Below, in pieces: positions 1 to 10,925 of a stretch of 64,000 nt of DNA. Numbering within the stretch: the first letter of the stretch is position 1; each line of letters begins with the position of its first letter. Below the pieces are notes generated by a model. The model was not told the DNA's origin. It saw only the letters and a list, made by a program, of their open reading frames with translations, and did not search any database. The stretch is from Corbicula japonica (lineage: Eukaryota > Mollusca > Bivalvia > Venerida > Cyrenidae), in assembly GCA_038501625.1 (NCBI GenBank), contig JAZAYU010000005.1, forward strand, positions 10,627,484 through 10,691,483. The letters run 5' to 3'. A program made the position numbers and the translations under genes.

Positions 1-2704
1 GCTCAGATGAACTGTAATCGACCGCAAAGAGCCACACATAGTGCCTCGCACCAGGAACAGAATGAACGTTTAATAAGTGGCTGATTTCTATAATTACTTA
101 TAATATAAATTGTTTATATATCTGGAGAGGAAAGAATTTATTCTGCTAATTCCGGTCAGTCACCTGCTATCTTCGTAAGCCTGCTGAGTTAAATCATAAC
201 TCCATTCCGAAGGGGTTTAGACATTTTTTCTACACCTTGGACATGTGGTAAACACTTATATCAACAAGATTAAGTACATGACGTGGACTGCTGAAATGAA
301 TTTGACAATCAAAGAATTAAATTACGCTTAAAAGTATGTAGTATAAACCGCAGCTTTTCCAACCTATTACGAAACAAACTGAGTTACTAGTAAGCGACGA
401 GGACCAGTTGTTAAAAACGTGATCTTAAACTTCAAGAAATTAAACTTTGAATGAGGCACCTGTGTATTGTTAAGCCAGCAGAAACTTTGTTTTCTACCAT
501 ACAAATACCTAAAATAAAACTAAAAATACCGTTTGACTTGATAGAAATGCACTTTAAAAAAAATAAATTTAATCATTTTAACGAACGGTCCCATTGTGTA
601 GAATTGTATGAGAAAAAAATGGCTGTACGCAAGTTTCAAAATTTAATTAACACAAGAGGAAAAATAGTGTTGTCAACATAGTTTTGGTCTACTTAATAAA
701 ACACTTGACTTGACGTATAATATCGTTAGCAGAATCTTGTAAGATCTTTGTTAGATCTGCGATAAATCTGATCGACACTCCACTCACTGAAGGTGTCGGG
801 GCTAACAAGGCACCCTGGTGCGCCCTATCCCAGGAGGTGACGCGTGTTTGTGTGTATAACGTAACACCCACTTCGGGGATAAACATCTACCCGGTGGTAA
901 TTCATCATCCAGTAATGAAATCTGATTTAATGTAATAAGTAAACACTATACAGGTCTGTGACATTTTCCATTTTCTATTTTCGTTTTTATATAGTAGAAT
1001 TCATTGTATCCTCTATGAATATGAAAGATTATGGTGCTGTGCTTTGATTTTTGCCACAAAGTTGGAAATAATCATGTAATTATCCTATGATGCCCTAAAA
1101 GAAACCCCCTTTCTGGGAATCTTGCATCTGTAAAATAATAATGTGACGTTTTCGATTTTTGTTTTCATTTGGTAGAATTCACAATGCAGGATTATGGCAT
1201 TATGCTTAACTCTTAAATTTAAGCTTTAATTCTTAAGTATTTAATTTTGTACGTTTCAGACAGTAATTGTGAGGAGTAAAAATATGTTAGGCATGAAAAG
1301 TAATAATATTGGGAAGATAAAAACACACAAGTTGTTAAGTTAAATTTATTTTGGCCGAAGTAAAGGCTGCAAGTTAATTAAATAATCAACATAAAAATAA
1401 TAATAAAAAAACAACACAACACCCACTTAGCATTAAAAAAACAAGCAAAAATTACAATGAAGAAAATTACTTGCAAAATGGTAGGGTGGATGGAAAAATA
1501 AATTGAGACGACCGCTCGCCGCGACAACAATTTTAAGCATGAAGGATGTGAGCGCGCAAAGGAAATCAATCCAGAAAAGGGCGACATAGTTAAGTCCCAT
1601 ATAATAAGCATTTTTCTAAAAATATGTATTTTACTGGTACCGAAAAAGTCAATTTAAGTTTTCTAAATCTGCAAACACCATTTGAGTCGTTAAACCTTCA
1701 GAAACAAATAATTCATATGTTCATATGTTAGCAGAAAATCTATGCGTTGAAAGCTTTGTTTTACATATTTATTTGCATCACAATATTGTCATAGATCTGT
1801 TCTCGAAAAACTGGTTTTACTTATAAGCGTCATTTATAAATAATACTGTCATAAAAACAATAAAGGAAAGATACAATTTTGCGTTATCATTCTCAAAGGA
1901 AAGGCAATGGCCTCTGAAATTACCAGTGAACGTTACGAGGCATAGAAAAGACATCAAAGGCACATGTTCAACAATTATATGGCGATTTCTGAGTTTCAGA
2001 GTTATTGCATATCCATCAGCGCTGAATTTTGATCCTTGAAGCATATTTCCAGACCAGACATAGATCACGTTTTAGTGGATTTCTTGACGAGATTTCGCGA
2101 GATTTCATTTGAGCAGACGACAAATGCGAAGTTGATGACCCGGTGTTGTTTACTTTACGGTACTTTGATGTTCCGATGGTTCTGTAAAATGTAGAATTGT
2201 CATTAAATATTTTGTCATGATTTATAATCATGTTCAAATATGTCGCTGTTGTAAGCCTGTTCTTTTCACATTTTGAAAAAAGGGCAATCGCGTCTTGCAT
2301 CAGATCTGGATTGATAAAAACTTATGTAAATTACCATACATATCAAACGTGCAAGTGGTGCGCGGACATTTTTCAAGAGAAACAAATGATTTGTAAATTT
2401 ATGAAACATCCTTTGTATTGTTTTTGAAGTCTATGTAGTGTGTTTATTTCCAGTTATCAAATCTGCTTATTTCACTAAAAACACGATAGCTAGTAATTTG
2501 TATCACAAATTTATAGCTTTTCGTATGCCCGACCCCCGGCGCTGGTATTAACATTAGCTAAGATAAAAAACAAATAATTTTTTTTACGAAAGTGGAACTT
2601 AATATCGGGATGTGCGCTTAGTTCCATTTATACCATTATTTATATTTTATTTTAAATTTAATGAAATATTTATCGCATGTCTGTAATATATTTATGCGTT
2701 TTGA
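1..2704. other. AT-rich intergenic DNA
   Basis: No gene, tandem array or recognised element was found. Short open frames on both strands have no domain-like features. A more GC-rich stretch at about 780-890 (GGTGTCGGGGCTAACAAGG and flanks) stands out but was not matched to anything. Confidence 0.4.
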
Positions 2705-2989
2705 ATGGCACATTCCGAGAGGGAAGTTTTAACTGGTTATCCCATAGATTTTGCTGAATCACAAATTACTTACTTTTCGGTGACGCACGCACTTCCTAAG
2801 GCACTTGGCTGGGATACAGAACATTTATTACATTATTTTTCAAACAAATGCGATTTAAAGTGCACTTCCTGGCTCTCTGAAGAGAAGCAGTTTCAAATTA
2901 TTGATAAAAATACCCGAAAAACAATAATTCTTTTAAAAACAAATGCTTGTATACTGTCGAGCTTTATGAATATATCTACATTTAACTAA
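2705..2989 (+). CDS. Hypothetical 94-codon ORF
   Basis: An ATG-initiated open frame (MAHSEREVLTGYPIDFAESQ at its start) in AT-rich DNA without recognisable domains or neighbours. It could be a chance ORF or an exon of an unseen gene. I do not recognise it. Confidence 0.12.
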   Translation: MAHSEREVLTGYPIDFAESQITYFSVTHALPKALGWDTEHLLHYFSNKCDLKCTSWLSEEKQFQIIDKNTRKTIILLKTNACILSSFMNISTFN

Positions 2990-3123
2990 GTTGATTAGTT
3001 TAATTTTAAAACCATAAAAAAGAAGCTTCGCAATTTTACTGTGTTCTATCATACAGGTCATTCCTATATTTGTGTTACTATTAGAATGAATCAGAGGATT
3101 TCCCCGTCATTTATGCTGAATTA

Positions 3124-4360
3124 CTAGATGGGTGTTCAGTTGAACACTTGTGTCGCCCTCTGGTGCTATGTCGGAATTAAAATGCAAGTACAAAAAGGGG
3201 CATAACTCTATCGAAGAATTTGACATCATCATGAGCGTGTTGTCATAAGCAATATAATTTTTAAGTTTGATGTAAAAGTATTAAGAAATGACAAAGTTAT
3301 AGCCAATGTTAAGTTTTCGTGTAAAAATCAAAGAACAAAAAGGGGCATAACTCCATCAAATGTGACATTGACCTTGAATATCTGGCACCATCTCGAGCGT
3401 GTTGTCATAAGCAATATAATTTGAAAGTTTGATAAAGAAATATTAAGAAATGGCAAAGTTATAGCCAACGTTAAGTTTTCCTGATGGACCGACGGACGGA
3501 CGGACGGACGGACTCCATCAAAGAATTAGGCATTATCATGAGCGTGTTGTCATAAGCAATATAATTTGAAAGTTTGATGTAAAAATATTAAGAAATGACA
3601 AAGTTATAGCCAACGTTAAGTTTTCGTGTAAAAATCCAAGTACAAAAGGGGCATAACTCCATCAAATGTGACATTGACCTTGAGAATTTGGCATCATCTC
3701 GAGCGTGTTGTCATAAGCAATATAATTTGAAAGTTTGATAAAGAAATATTAAGAAATGGCAAAGTTAAAGCCAACGTTAAGTTTTCCTGACGGACCGACG
3801 GACGGACGGACGGACTCCATCAAAGAATTAGGCATTATCATGAGCGTGTTGTCATAAGCAATATAATTTGAAAGTTTGATGTAAAAATATAAAGAAATGA
3901 CAAAGTTATAGCCAACGTTAAGTTTTTGTGTAAAAATCCAAGTACAAAAAGGGACATAACTCCAGCAAATGTGACCTTGACCTTGAGAATTTGGCATCAT
4001 CATGAGCGTGTTGTCATAAGCAATATAATTTGAAAGTTTGATGAAAAAATATTAAGAAATGACAAAATTATAGCCAACGTTAAGTTTTCATGTAAAAATC
4101 CAAGTACAAAAAGGGTTATAACTCCATCAAATGTGACCTTGACCTTGAGAATTTGGCATCATCTCGAGCGTGTTGTCATAAGCAATATAATTTGCAAGTT
4201 TGATAAAGAAATATTAAGAAATGGCAAAGTTATAGCCAACGTTAAGTTTTCGTGACGGACGGACGGACGGACGGACAGACCGACGGACAGACGGACAAAG
4301 CGATCCCTATCTATCGCCATTTCTTCGAAAGGGCGACACAAAAATCGGCATACAATCATA
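3124..4360 (+). mobile_element. Pearl-like element with 7-unit tandem core
   Basis: The left end carries TGTCGCCCT and the right end its inverse AGGGCGACA (about 4327-4335). Between them are seven copies of a 141-162 bp unit containing GAGCGTGTTGTCATAAGC (near 3233, 3395, 3540, 3701, 3842, 4004, 4166). The most complete units carry GGGGCATAACTCC and GACCTTGACCTTGAG. (GACG)n microsatellites end some units (near 3490, 3795, 4255). This is the layout described for bivalve pearl elements (non-autonomous, Helitron-related). Confidence 0.7.
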
Positions 4361-4585
4361 AAATAAAATCGTTATAACATAATTAACTTATAAGCAATAT
4401 TTCTACAATACACATTACTGGAATTGTTTTGTTACATTTTGATGCTGACATTCGAAACAAGATATCGGCATACAAGCATAAAGTAAAATCCTTATAACAT
4501 AATAAACTTAAAAGCAATATTTCTATAATACAAATAATTGGGATTGTTGTGTTACATTTTGATACTGACTATTGGAAACAAAAAC
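4341..4585 (+). repeat. Tandem duplication of about 122 bp
   Basis: The segment beginning ATCGGCATACAATCATAAA near 4341 is repeated near 4463 as ATCGGCATACAAGCATAAA, and the match continues through the GTTACATTTTGAT motif. It adjoins the end of the pearl-like element. Confidence 0.75.
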
Positions 4586-5039
4586 CTGCATGAATAAATG
4601 TTGTGACAGCCTCGCGCAGCGTTCGGTACGACGTTAATCGGCGTCTTCAGTTCGGTGCCAAAGATATTAATTAGGAAAGAACAACGGTGTACTTATCACG
4701 GAATACTATGTCTTTATTGTGCTAAGTAATTAGATAAACGTTATACTGTCAATGATCTCTAAGTGGATTCGATATAATTCTGACATTATCGCGGATTATC
4801 TCGCCCTTTATCAATGCCGAGCATGTGTACCTAGCGGTATGGTGGAGGTACTCAGACATCTTTGACAACTTCCGATGATTTCCGATTACTCAACATGGCG
4901 GTCACAGAAATGACAAAAAGCATGCTGGAAAAATCATGACACATTTGTCATAAATAAGTGAGAAAGGCGCCTTTCCAGAAACAAGGCTTAGAAATAAACA
5001 GAACGAAACGCATTTTCAACTACTTCGATCATTTTATAC

Positions 5040-5160
5040 TTTACACGTCTGATCTGGATCTACACTGCTTACTTCTTGATCAGAAATAACCTAATGAATA
5101 AACAAGTGGACAGTATTGATCCTGATCAGACGACACGGCTTGTCTGAATCTACACTTGTA
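5040..5160. mobile_element. 'gatccagatcag' MITE copy, degenerate
   Basis: Contains CTGATCTGGATCTACACTG, a TGATCAGAAATAACCTAATG middle and a GATCCTGATCAGACG half, the signature of a family abundant at 13-24 kb here. Confidence 0.55.
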
Positions 5161-5186
5161 ATCAAAGTAAAAAAAATACCCCATGT

Positions 5187-5329
5187 GCCCAAGGTTATAA
5201 AACTGAGCATAGAAACCAGTCTCAAATCTCAAGCATCTGATTGGCTGAAATGGCGACTGGTCGCCATTTCAGCCAATCAGATGCTTGAGATTTGAGACTG
5301 GTTTACAAACTCAGGTTTATAACCTCAAG
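5187..5329. mobile_element. Fold-back MITE (CCAAT hairpin family), near-perfect palindrome
   Basis: The arms starting AAACCAGTCTCAAATCTC are perfect inverted repeats for about 45 bp with only 2 bp between them (centre GGCGACTGGTCGCC). Imperfect pairing continues outward to GGTTATAAA/TTTATAACC. Each arm contains TGATTGGCTG, an inverted CCAAT box. Other copies are at 8111, 13544, 19441, 20721, 31862, 46681 and 60071. Confidence 0.8.
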
Positions 5330-6584
5330 CTCTGGTGTAAATGATTATTCATGTTCTCTAAAACATGTTTTTCTTGTTCCATAAAAACCCTTTATCCAAC
5401 CGGTTTCCCAAATTAGTTACAGTCGATTTCTTTGATACATATCAGCTATTATAAATTGTATGGCCAATAAGAGGTAAAATATATTGGGTTCGTTTGGGGG
5501 CAGTCTTAGGATAGTAACATGATAATTTCCAGCTCTCTGCCAAAACCCCTATGAAAATTAAATACTAGTATTTCTGGTGTGTTCGAGCTACCCCATTGAG
5601 CCACCTCTGGATCCGCCCCTGTCATTACAAACTATATCTATTTTCTCTTTCTTGAAGACTATATGGTGATGACACAAGATGTAAGAAATTTATCTTAGTG
5701 ATCAATTATTATAGATAGTAGAATATAGAGTATAGAAATAGTGTAGTTGAAACAAATAACTGCTTTCTTGGGAAAAAATCAAAAGGGCTTGAAGACCACG
5801 GATATTGTCTACGATGGCGTGATTATAGAATCATTCGACGTGCCTTGTATTTGTTTGCAGATCAAAACTATTCTGCAATAAATTTCATTCAAGCAGGGTT
5901 TCTTGAAATAATACACGACCTGTTCCGTAATGCCAATACCTAGCTTGTATTATAGCATTCATGAACAATAATTTTTAAGGATGTTTGCTACGATGTATCT
6001 TGAGTGATTTCTTTTTTTTCTTTTTTTTTTCATTAATATTTGTACATTAATCGATCAATGTTATCTGAACAAAAACTTTCATAAAAGTAAACATATTTAG
6101 CCAGGCTTGTTTTTGCTTTACATCAGATTTTTCCTTATTAAAGTTTGGAGCCAAAAATGCGAAACCATGAAACAGGTTACCGTTTGATTTCTACAATACT
6201 TTGAAACTCTTCCGATATAGTGGTTACCTTGATTTTTCTTCTTGTTTACATCTGACAAATTTTATCGAAAACTTTGATTTAAGCTGTTTTGACGAATTTT
6301 TTTATAATGTTTAATAACGATTATAATGTTTAAATCTTTCGTGAAATCTTTTTGAGGCTCGTCAAAATACTTCGTCAACTTTTTCATGAAAAAAAATCAT
6401 GAATAAATTCCAAAATAATTTAAACGAGTTATGCAATATTAGTTTTTTTAGGGCGAAATTCTTTTTTAAAAATCAAAGAAAAATACAATCTATGTAGGAA
6501 TTCCAAACAGCTATCTAAAAAGATAGATTGTTTAATTTTAAAATTATGTTTATTTTATAAAACATTCACCAACTCAAGAAAGAC
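5330..6584. other. Intergenic, no gene seen
   Basis: AT-rich sequence. A short stretch near 5590-5625 (CCACCTCTGGATCCGCCCC) is the reverse complement of a motif also present near 24066 and 48480, indicating a dispersed repeat. Nothing else was recognised. Confidence 0.4.
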
Positions 6585-6850
6585 ACTAGAATGTGTCCTC
6601 GCACTCTGATGCCCAAACTGCTGCAACAACATTTGTAATCACAAAAGGACATAACTCTGCTAAAATGGTCGCATGAAAAGATCCTTTCTTTTACGACCGT
6701 CTACATATCCTGCTTGATCATCTGTGCATGTTTGAAAGAATTCTGCCTTATAGTTTAGGAGGAGTTGATGCCACAAGATTTGAGTGACGTACTGACGTAC
6801 GTACAGACGAGTGCAAGGCTATATGCTTTCCACTTCGTGGGGGCTTAAAA
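6585..6850 (+). mobile_element. Short pearl-like element
   Basis: Single-core version: GGACATAACTCTGCTAAAA, then GCATGTTTGAAAGAATTC, AGGAGGAGTTGATGCCAC, a degenerate GACGTACTGACGTACG microsatellite and an end with CTTCGTGGGGGCTT. Confidence 0.5.
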
Positions 6851-7364
6851 ACGATAAAAGGAAAATGATAAGGTTTTTACCCACAGCAGGCGGAACCCAC
6901 ATTCACTTAAGCGAGATTAACGCTACTCGTTTAGAAAGCTAACAACGAAATTTGATCCTGCTTAGCACCATTTCAATTCGATTTCAGTTTCCGAGCAAAT
7001 CGTTAACTTCCTGGAACTCTTTTAATTATTTCTGCACGGGTCATAATGACACGTGTTAGTGCCACACGTAAGTAAAATAGAAGCAGCTTTTACACATAAT
7101 TATTATCATTCGCCATGCTATATGTAGACGCTACCTGTTGCATAAACTCAAGCTAATCATTCATTATTAAAGGCTGGGGCTCATCAAGCATATTACTGAA
7201 CGTATGAATACGTTACACGTGCGGCTGTAAGTGATATCTGTAAACAGGAGTTTATTATTATGATGCATATGCTAGCTTTGTGCTTATTTGAATCCTGGTC
7301 TGTTACAATTTTCTCTCAGGTATTTGTCGGTGTTTGTCATCAAAGTGGCCTTTAGTTCGTTGTT

Positions 7365-7645
7365 TGTGTTGCCCCCACAAAGAGGGAGGCATATAGAGTT
7401 GCAATTTTCCGTCCGTGCGTCCGTTTGTCCGCACATGCCAAAATCGTGTGGCATCAACTCCTCCAAAAATATCAGGCGGATTTCTTTGAAACTTGCACAG
7501 ATGATCAATCAGTATGTGTAGATGATCGTAAAAAATGATTTTTTTCCTGCAGCCATTTTACCAGAGGTATGGCCTTTTGTTATTACAAAATTTATTGCAG
7601 CAGTGGGGGCATCAGTGTCCGAGGACACATTTTAGTTTCTATTTA
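7365..7645 (-). mobile_element. Short pearl-like element, reverse orientation
   Basis: Bounded by TGCCCCCAC (about 7369) and its inverse GTGGGGGCA (about 7604). Next to the left end are a degenerate CCGTCCGTGCGTCCG microsatellite and GGCATCAACTCCTCC, the reverse complement of the end structure of the 6.6-kb and 26-kb elements. Confidence 0.55.
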
Positions 7646-7659
7646 TGTTACATTGATCC

Positions 7660-7935
7660 TTACGTCTTGGCCTAAGATCATGCAACTGGGTTTGGAGACC
7701 TGTCTCGGGTCTCAATCGTTTGACTACTTGGTCAACATTTCGGCCGGTAGCACGCTTGAGATTGTGACTGATCTGTTTTTTTGCTTTATGTGTTTTTGTG
7801 ATCCTAGGCCCTTTATGTAAATGTTTAATGTCTTTATATTTTGTATTTGTTGACTTTGTCTTGTCATGTATATATGCAATGTTTCTTTCTATGTCTTGTT
7901 TGCTAATCACTTGTGGAAATAAAGACAACATAATA
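7660..7935 (-). mobile_element. Possible retroelement tail fragment
   Basis: The minus strand is open and encodes a basic, repetitive-looking peptide with RATGRNVDQVVKRL and a Pro/Arg-rich run. The sequence resembles terminal regions of dispersed retroelements, but no reverse transcriptase is present and the assignment is weak. Confidence 0.25.
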
Positions 7936-8110
7936 GAGTAAAATTCTCATTTGGAATATTACATATACTTTAAAAAAAATAAAATAGCTAAGTTTTCTTT
8001 TAGTTATATTTCATATCGCGTTAATTGCTGGTTTGTTTCAGCTTTATCGATGGTCATTTAGACTACTCGTAATATTATGTATTCTTTTCTGGGCCCAAAA
8101 CATATAACAC

Positions 8111-8220
8111 AAACTGGAGACCAGTCTCAAATGACAAGCATCTGTTTGAAATGGCGAACAGCCGACATTTTAGCAAATCAGGAGCTGGAGATTTGAAACT
8201 GGTCTCTTGGTGGTTTATAG
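8111..8220. mobile_element. Fold-back MITE (CCAAT hairpin family), decayed
   Basis: GGAGACCAGTCTCAAATGAC on the left and GGAGATTTGAAACTGGTCTC on the right are inverted. The central arms have many mismatches and the CCAAT boxes are mutated. Confidence 0.6.
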
Positions 8221-9847
8221 AAATATTGACATACCTCGACCAAGATCAAAACAGTGAGATGTAGAGCCATTCTTGAAATGAAACAGTTTGCTTGATCCAT
8301 TTGGAGACTGCTTAAAATTCTTACCCATAAGCTACTTCAGAATTTGGACTAGTCTTCAGTCTCAATTTAATCTAGGTCTACACAGGTTAAGTAAATTAAC
8401 TTATTTCAGATTCATATGAACACAAGAAAAACATGTCTTATCAATCAAATCTCTACGATGTAGAATCTCCCGCCCATGTTTCAAACCATATTCTCCTGAT
8501 TTCTTTTCTCGCTTGGGGCCCTCATTTTAGGGTAACCCAATTTATCCGGACAGAAAATTTTATACACAAATACTGCCGTGGGTAAGAGCAAAACATAACT
8601 TATAACTGTTGAACAAAACCTTGAAGTTAGTCAGTAGCTGTTTTATTATCGTACTTAAAAACTTAAAACATTATTATCAGTATGCATTTTATCACGCGAA
8701 TGGACTTCATCGTTTTTATTTAAATAAAACAGAAGGGGGAGAGGGAAGGAGAAAAGTAAACTTAAAAAAGAACGCATCTAGTGTTGTATGCATTTGAAGG
8801 TCTCTTGAATATAAGCCGCTGTACCAGAAAAAATATTCGGGTCTTTACTTTTCGTGGAAACATTTAAAGCTGTTACAACTGTCTGTTACCCTATTTTAAG
8901 TATCCACGAAATTAGGTTTCCACGAAACAAAGTTATGGAAATTTAACACTTATTTTTTAAAACCCGCGAAATTACGTCCTTACGAAATGGAGTTTTTAAA
9001 ATTTAATACAATCAAACATAAATGATTTTGCTATAAGTCTGTCATCAACTGCATGTTGCATGATTGCTAACATGACAAGCACATATCGTAGAGAAAATAC
9101 AGAAGAAAACTGTAAGTATCAAAAGTTGTTTGGTTTTAATGGCTTAGATTACTTTAAAAGAACAGTCTTTCTTTTCAAAGATAATGATTTCCTATTACCC
9201 GGTACTTGCAATCCGAATCACTCACAGTCGCCGAATTATCGGATAGGAAACGGTCTTATTGTCTCTCGCCTGGGAACATCAAAAATACGCTCTGAAGAAA
9301 ATATCTTCCTCAATTCATGAAATTGATAACCAAGTGTTGAAACGAATTTAATTAATTTCTTTTAAGAATTTCTGGGAAAACCTTCTATGAAATCTTGATA
9401 TAAAAATCTCCGTTATAATTTCGGTGTGTTTCAATAAATTAGATTATGCAAGGTGGAAAATTTCGATAAACGAGGCGTAGAAGATCTTTCAACGCCCTGT
9501 CAGAGCCGATCCGAGAATTCCCACCGCTTGTAGCGGACACTCCAGCTTCGGGGATGCCATGCCAAAACTCATGTAGTCCACCCGAAAGACACGTCGGTGC
9601 TTGACAAGCCTAATGTTTATTTAAACATGTTTTAAAATTTTAATATTTGTTTATCTTAATAGGTGTGCTGAGACATTTTTATTCTGTACTCTAAAGTTCT
9701 CATGATTATGCATTTGAATTGACACAAACTGGGCTTTGCCAAGGTCCAACCTGATTCAGAAGATAATTTTGTGTGAAAAAATATCATTATACAAGAAGTT
9801 TCTCAACATCAAATAATGTTAAATTCTACGAGGAAAAATTTACTTAT
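8221..9847. other. Intergenic, no gene seen
   Basis: AT-rich. Short open frames at 8609-8797 and 9060-9320 lack any domain-like character. A GC-richer stretch at 9470-9605 was not matched. Confidence 0.35.
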
Positions 9848-10490
9848 AGCAGAACTCAGTAATAATCATCAAGTCAAGAAAGTGTAACCTACATAATGCA
9901 GTACTCAGTAATAATCAACAAGTCAACAAATGTAACGCTCTTCGAGCAGAACTCATTTATAATAAAGGGTCAAGAAAGTGTAACCTACTTAAAGCTGTGC
10001 TCAGTAATAATCATCAAGTCAAGAAAGTGTAACCTACTTAAAGCTGTGCTCAGTAATAATCATCAAGTCAAGAAAGTGTAACCTACTTAAAGCTGTGCTC
10101 AGTAAAAGTCAACAAGTCAAGAAAGTGTAACCTACTTAAAGCTGTGCTCAGTAAAAGTCAACAAGTCAAGAAAGTGCAACCTACTTAAAGCTGTGCTCAG
10201 TAAAAGTCAACAAGTCAAGAAAGTGTAACCTACTTAAAGCTGTGCTCAGTAAAAGTCAACAAGTCAAGAAAGTGCAACCTACTTAAAGCTGTGCTCAGTA
10301 AAAGTCAACAAGTCAAGAAAGTGTAACCTACTTAAAGCTGTGCTCAGTAAAAGTCAACAAGTCAAGGAAGTGTAACCTACTTCGAGCAGAACTGAGTAAT
10401 AATTAACAAGTCATCAAATTTAACCTACTTAAAGCTGTGCTCAGTAATAATTAACAAGTCCAGAAAGTGTAACCTTCTTAAAGCAATAAT
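9848..10490 (+). repeat. 49-bp minisatellite with a 98-bp higher-order alternation
   Basis: About 13 tandem units containing CAAGTCAAGAAAGTGTAACC and CTTAAAGCTGTGCTCAGTAA. Exact 49-bp spacing is seen at 9997, 10046, 10095, 10144, 10193, 10242, 10291 and 10340. Outer units are more diverged. In the centre GTGTAACC and GTGCAACC alternate. There are no unique spacers, so this is not a CRISPR array. Confidence 0.9.
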
Positions 10491-10637
10491 AACCAACGTA
10501 CGAGTACGTCGCATTTATTTAATTAATATCTTAGAAACTTAAGTAATCATTTTGTGTTCCAATGCCATTTCATTCGTTTCTCTCTTATTTTTTTCGTAGA
10601 TTAGTTAATAAAACTGGGGGAAATGAAGTCATTTTCA

Positions 10638-10796
10638 GTCAAATGTACTAAAACAAGTAGTCAAAAATTTGAAATTAACATCTAGATACCGACATACGTC
10701 CATTAACATGCCGGAGCTAAAACCGATGGTCAGCAGCGATATACGAAGACCTGATCGCCAAAGAAAACACGAAACAAAAAATGAATAGCTCTGCAT
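10638..10796 (-). CDS. Hypothetical 53-codon ORF with one predicted membrane segment
   Basis: From the ATG at 10796 the frame encodes MQSYSFFVSCFLWRSGLRIS followed by a Gly/Ser/Met-rich hydrophobic stretch (LLTIGFSSGMLMDVC). The frame is open upstream too, but without an ATG. An X-box-like palindrome (10912-10925) lies about 120 bp upstream. The product is unrecognised and may be an exon or chance. Confidence 0.15.
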
Positions 10797-10911
10797 GGTC
10801 CGAACGCCGGAATGATGAAAGTTCCGATAAAGTTCTGCAATTCCGCAATTAATCTCTAAAATAACATCAAAGTACTCGGAACGATATTGGGTGTCAGATT
10901 GTTTATCCTTC

Positions 10912-10925
10912 GTTGCTATGGTAAC
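10912..10925. promoter_or_regulatory. X-box-like (RFX) palindrome
   Basis: GTTGCTATGGTAAC fits the RFX X-box consensus (RYYNYY, 1-3 N, RRNRAC) and is nearly palindromic. A GC-box-like GTGGGCGGAGCC follows about 60 bp downstream (10979-10990). X-boxes usually lie within about 150 bp of the start codons of ciliary genes, but no clear gene is visible on either side. Confidence 0.35.

Noticed and set aside
9848..10490. Possible CRISPR-like repeat array
   Set aside because: Units are contiguous 49-bp copies without unique spacers, in a eukaryotic genome.
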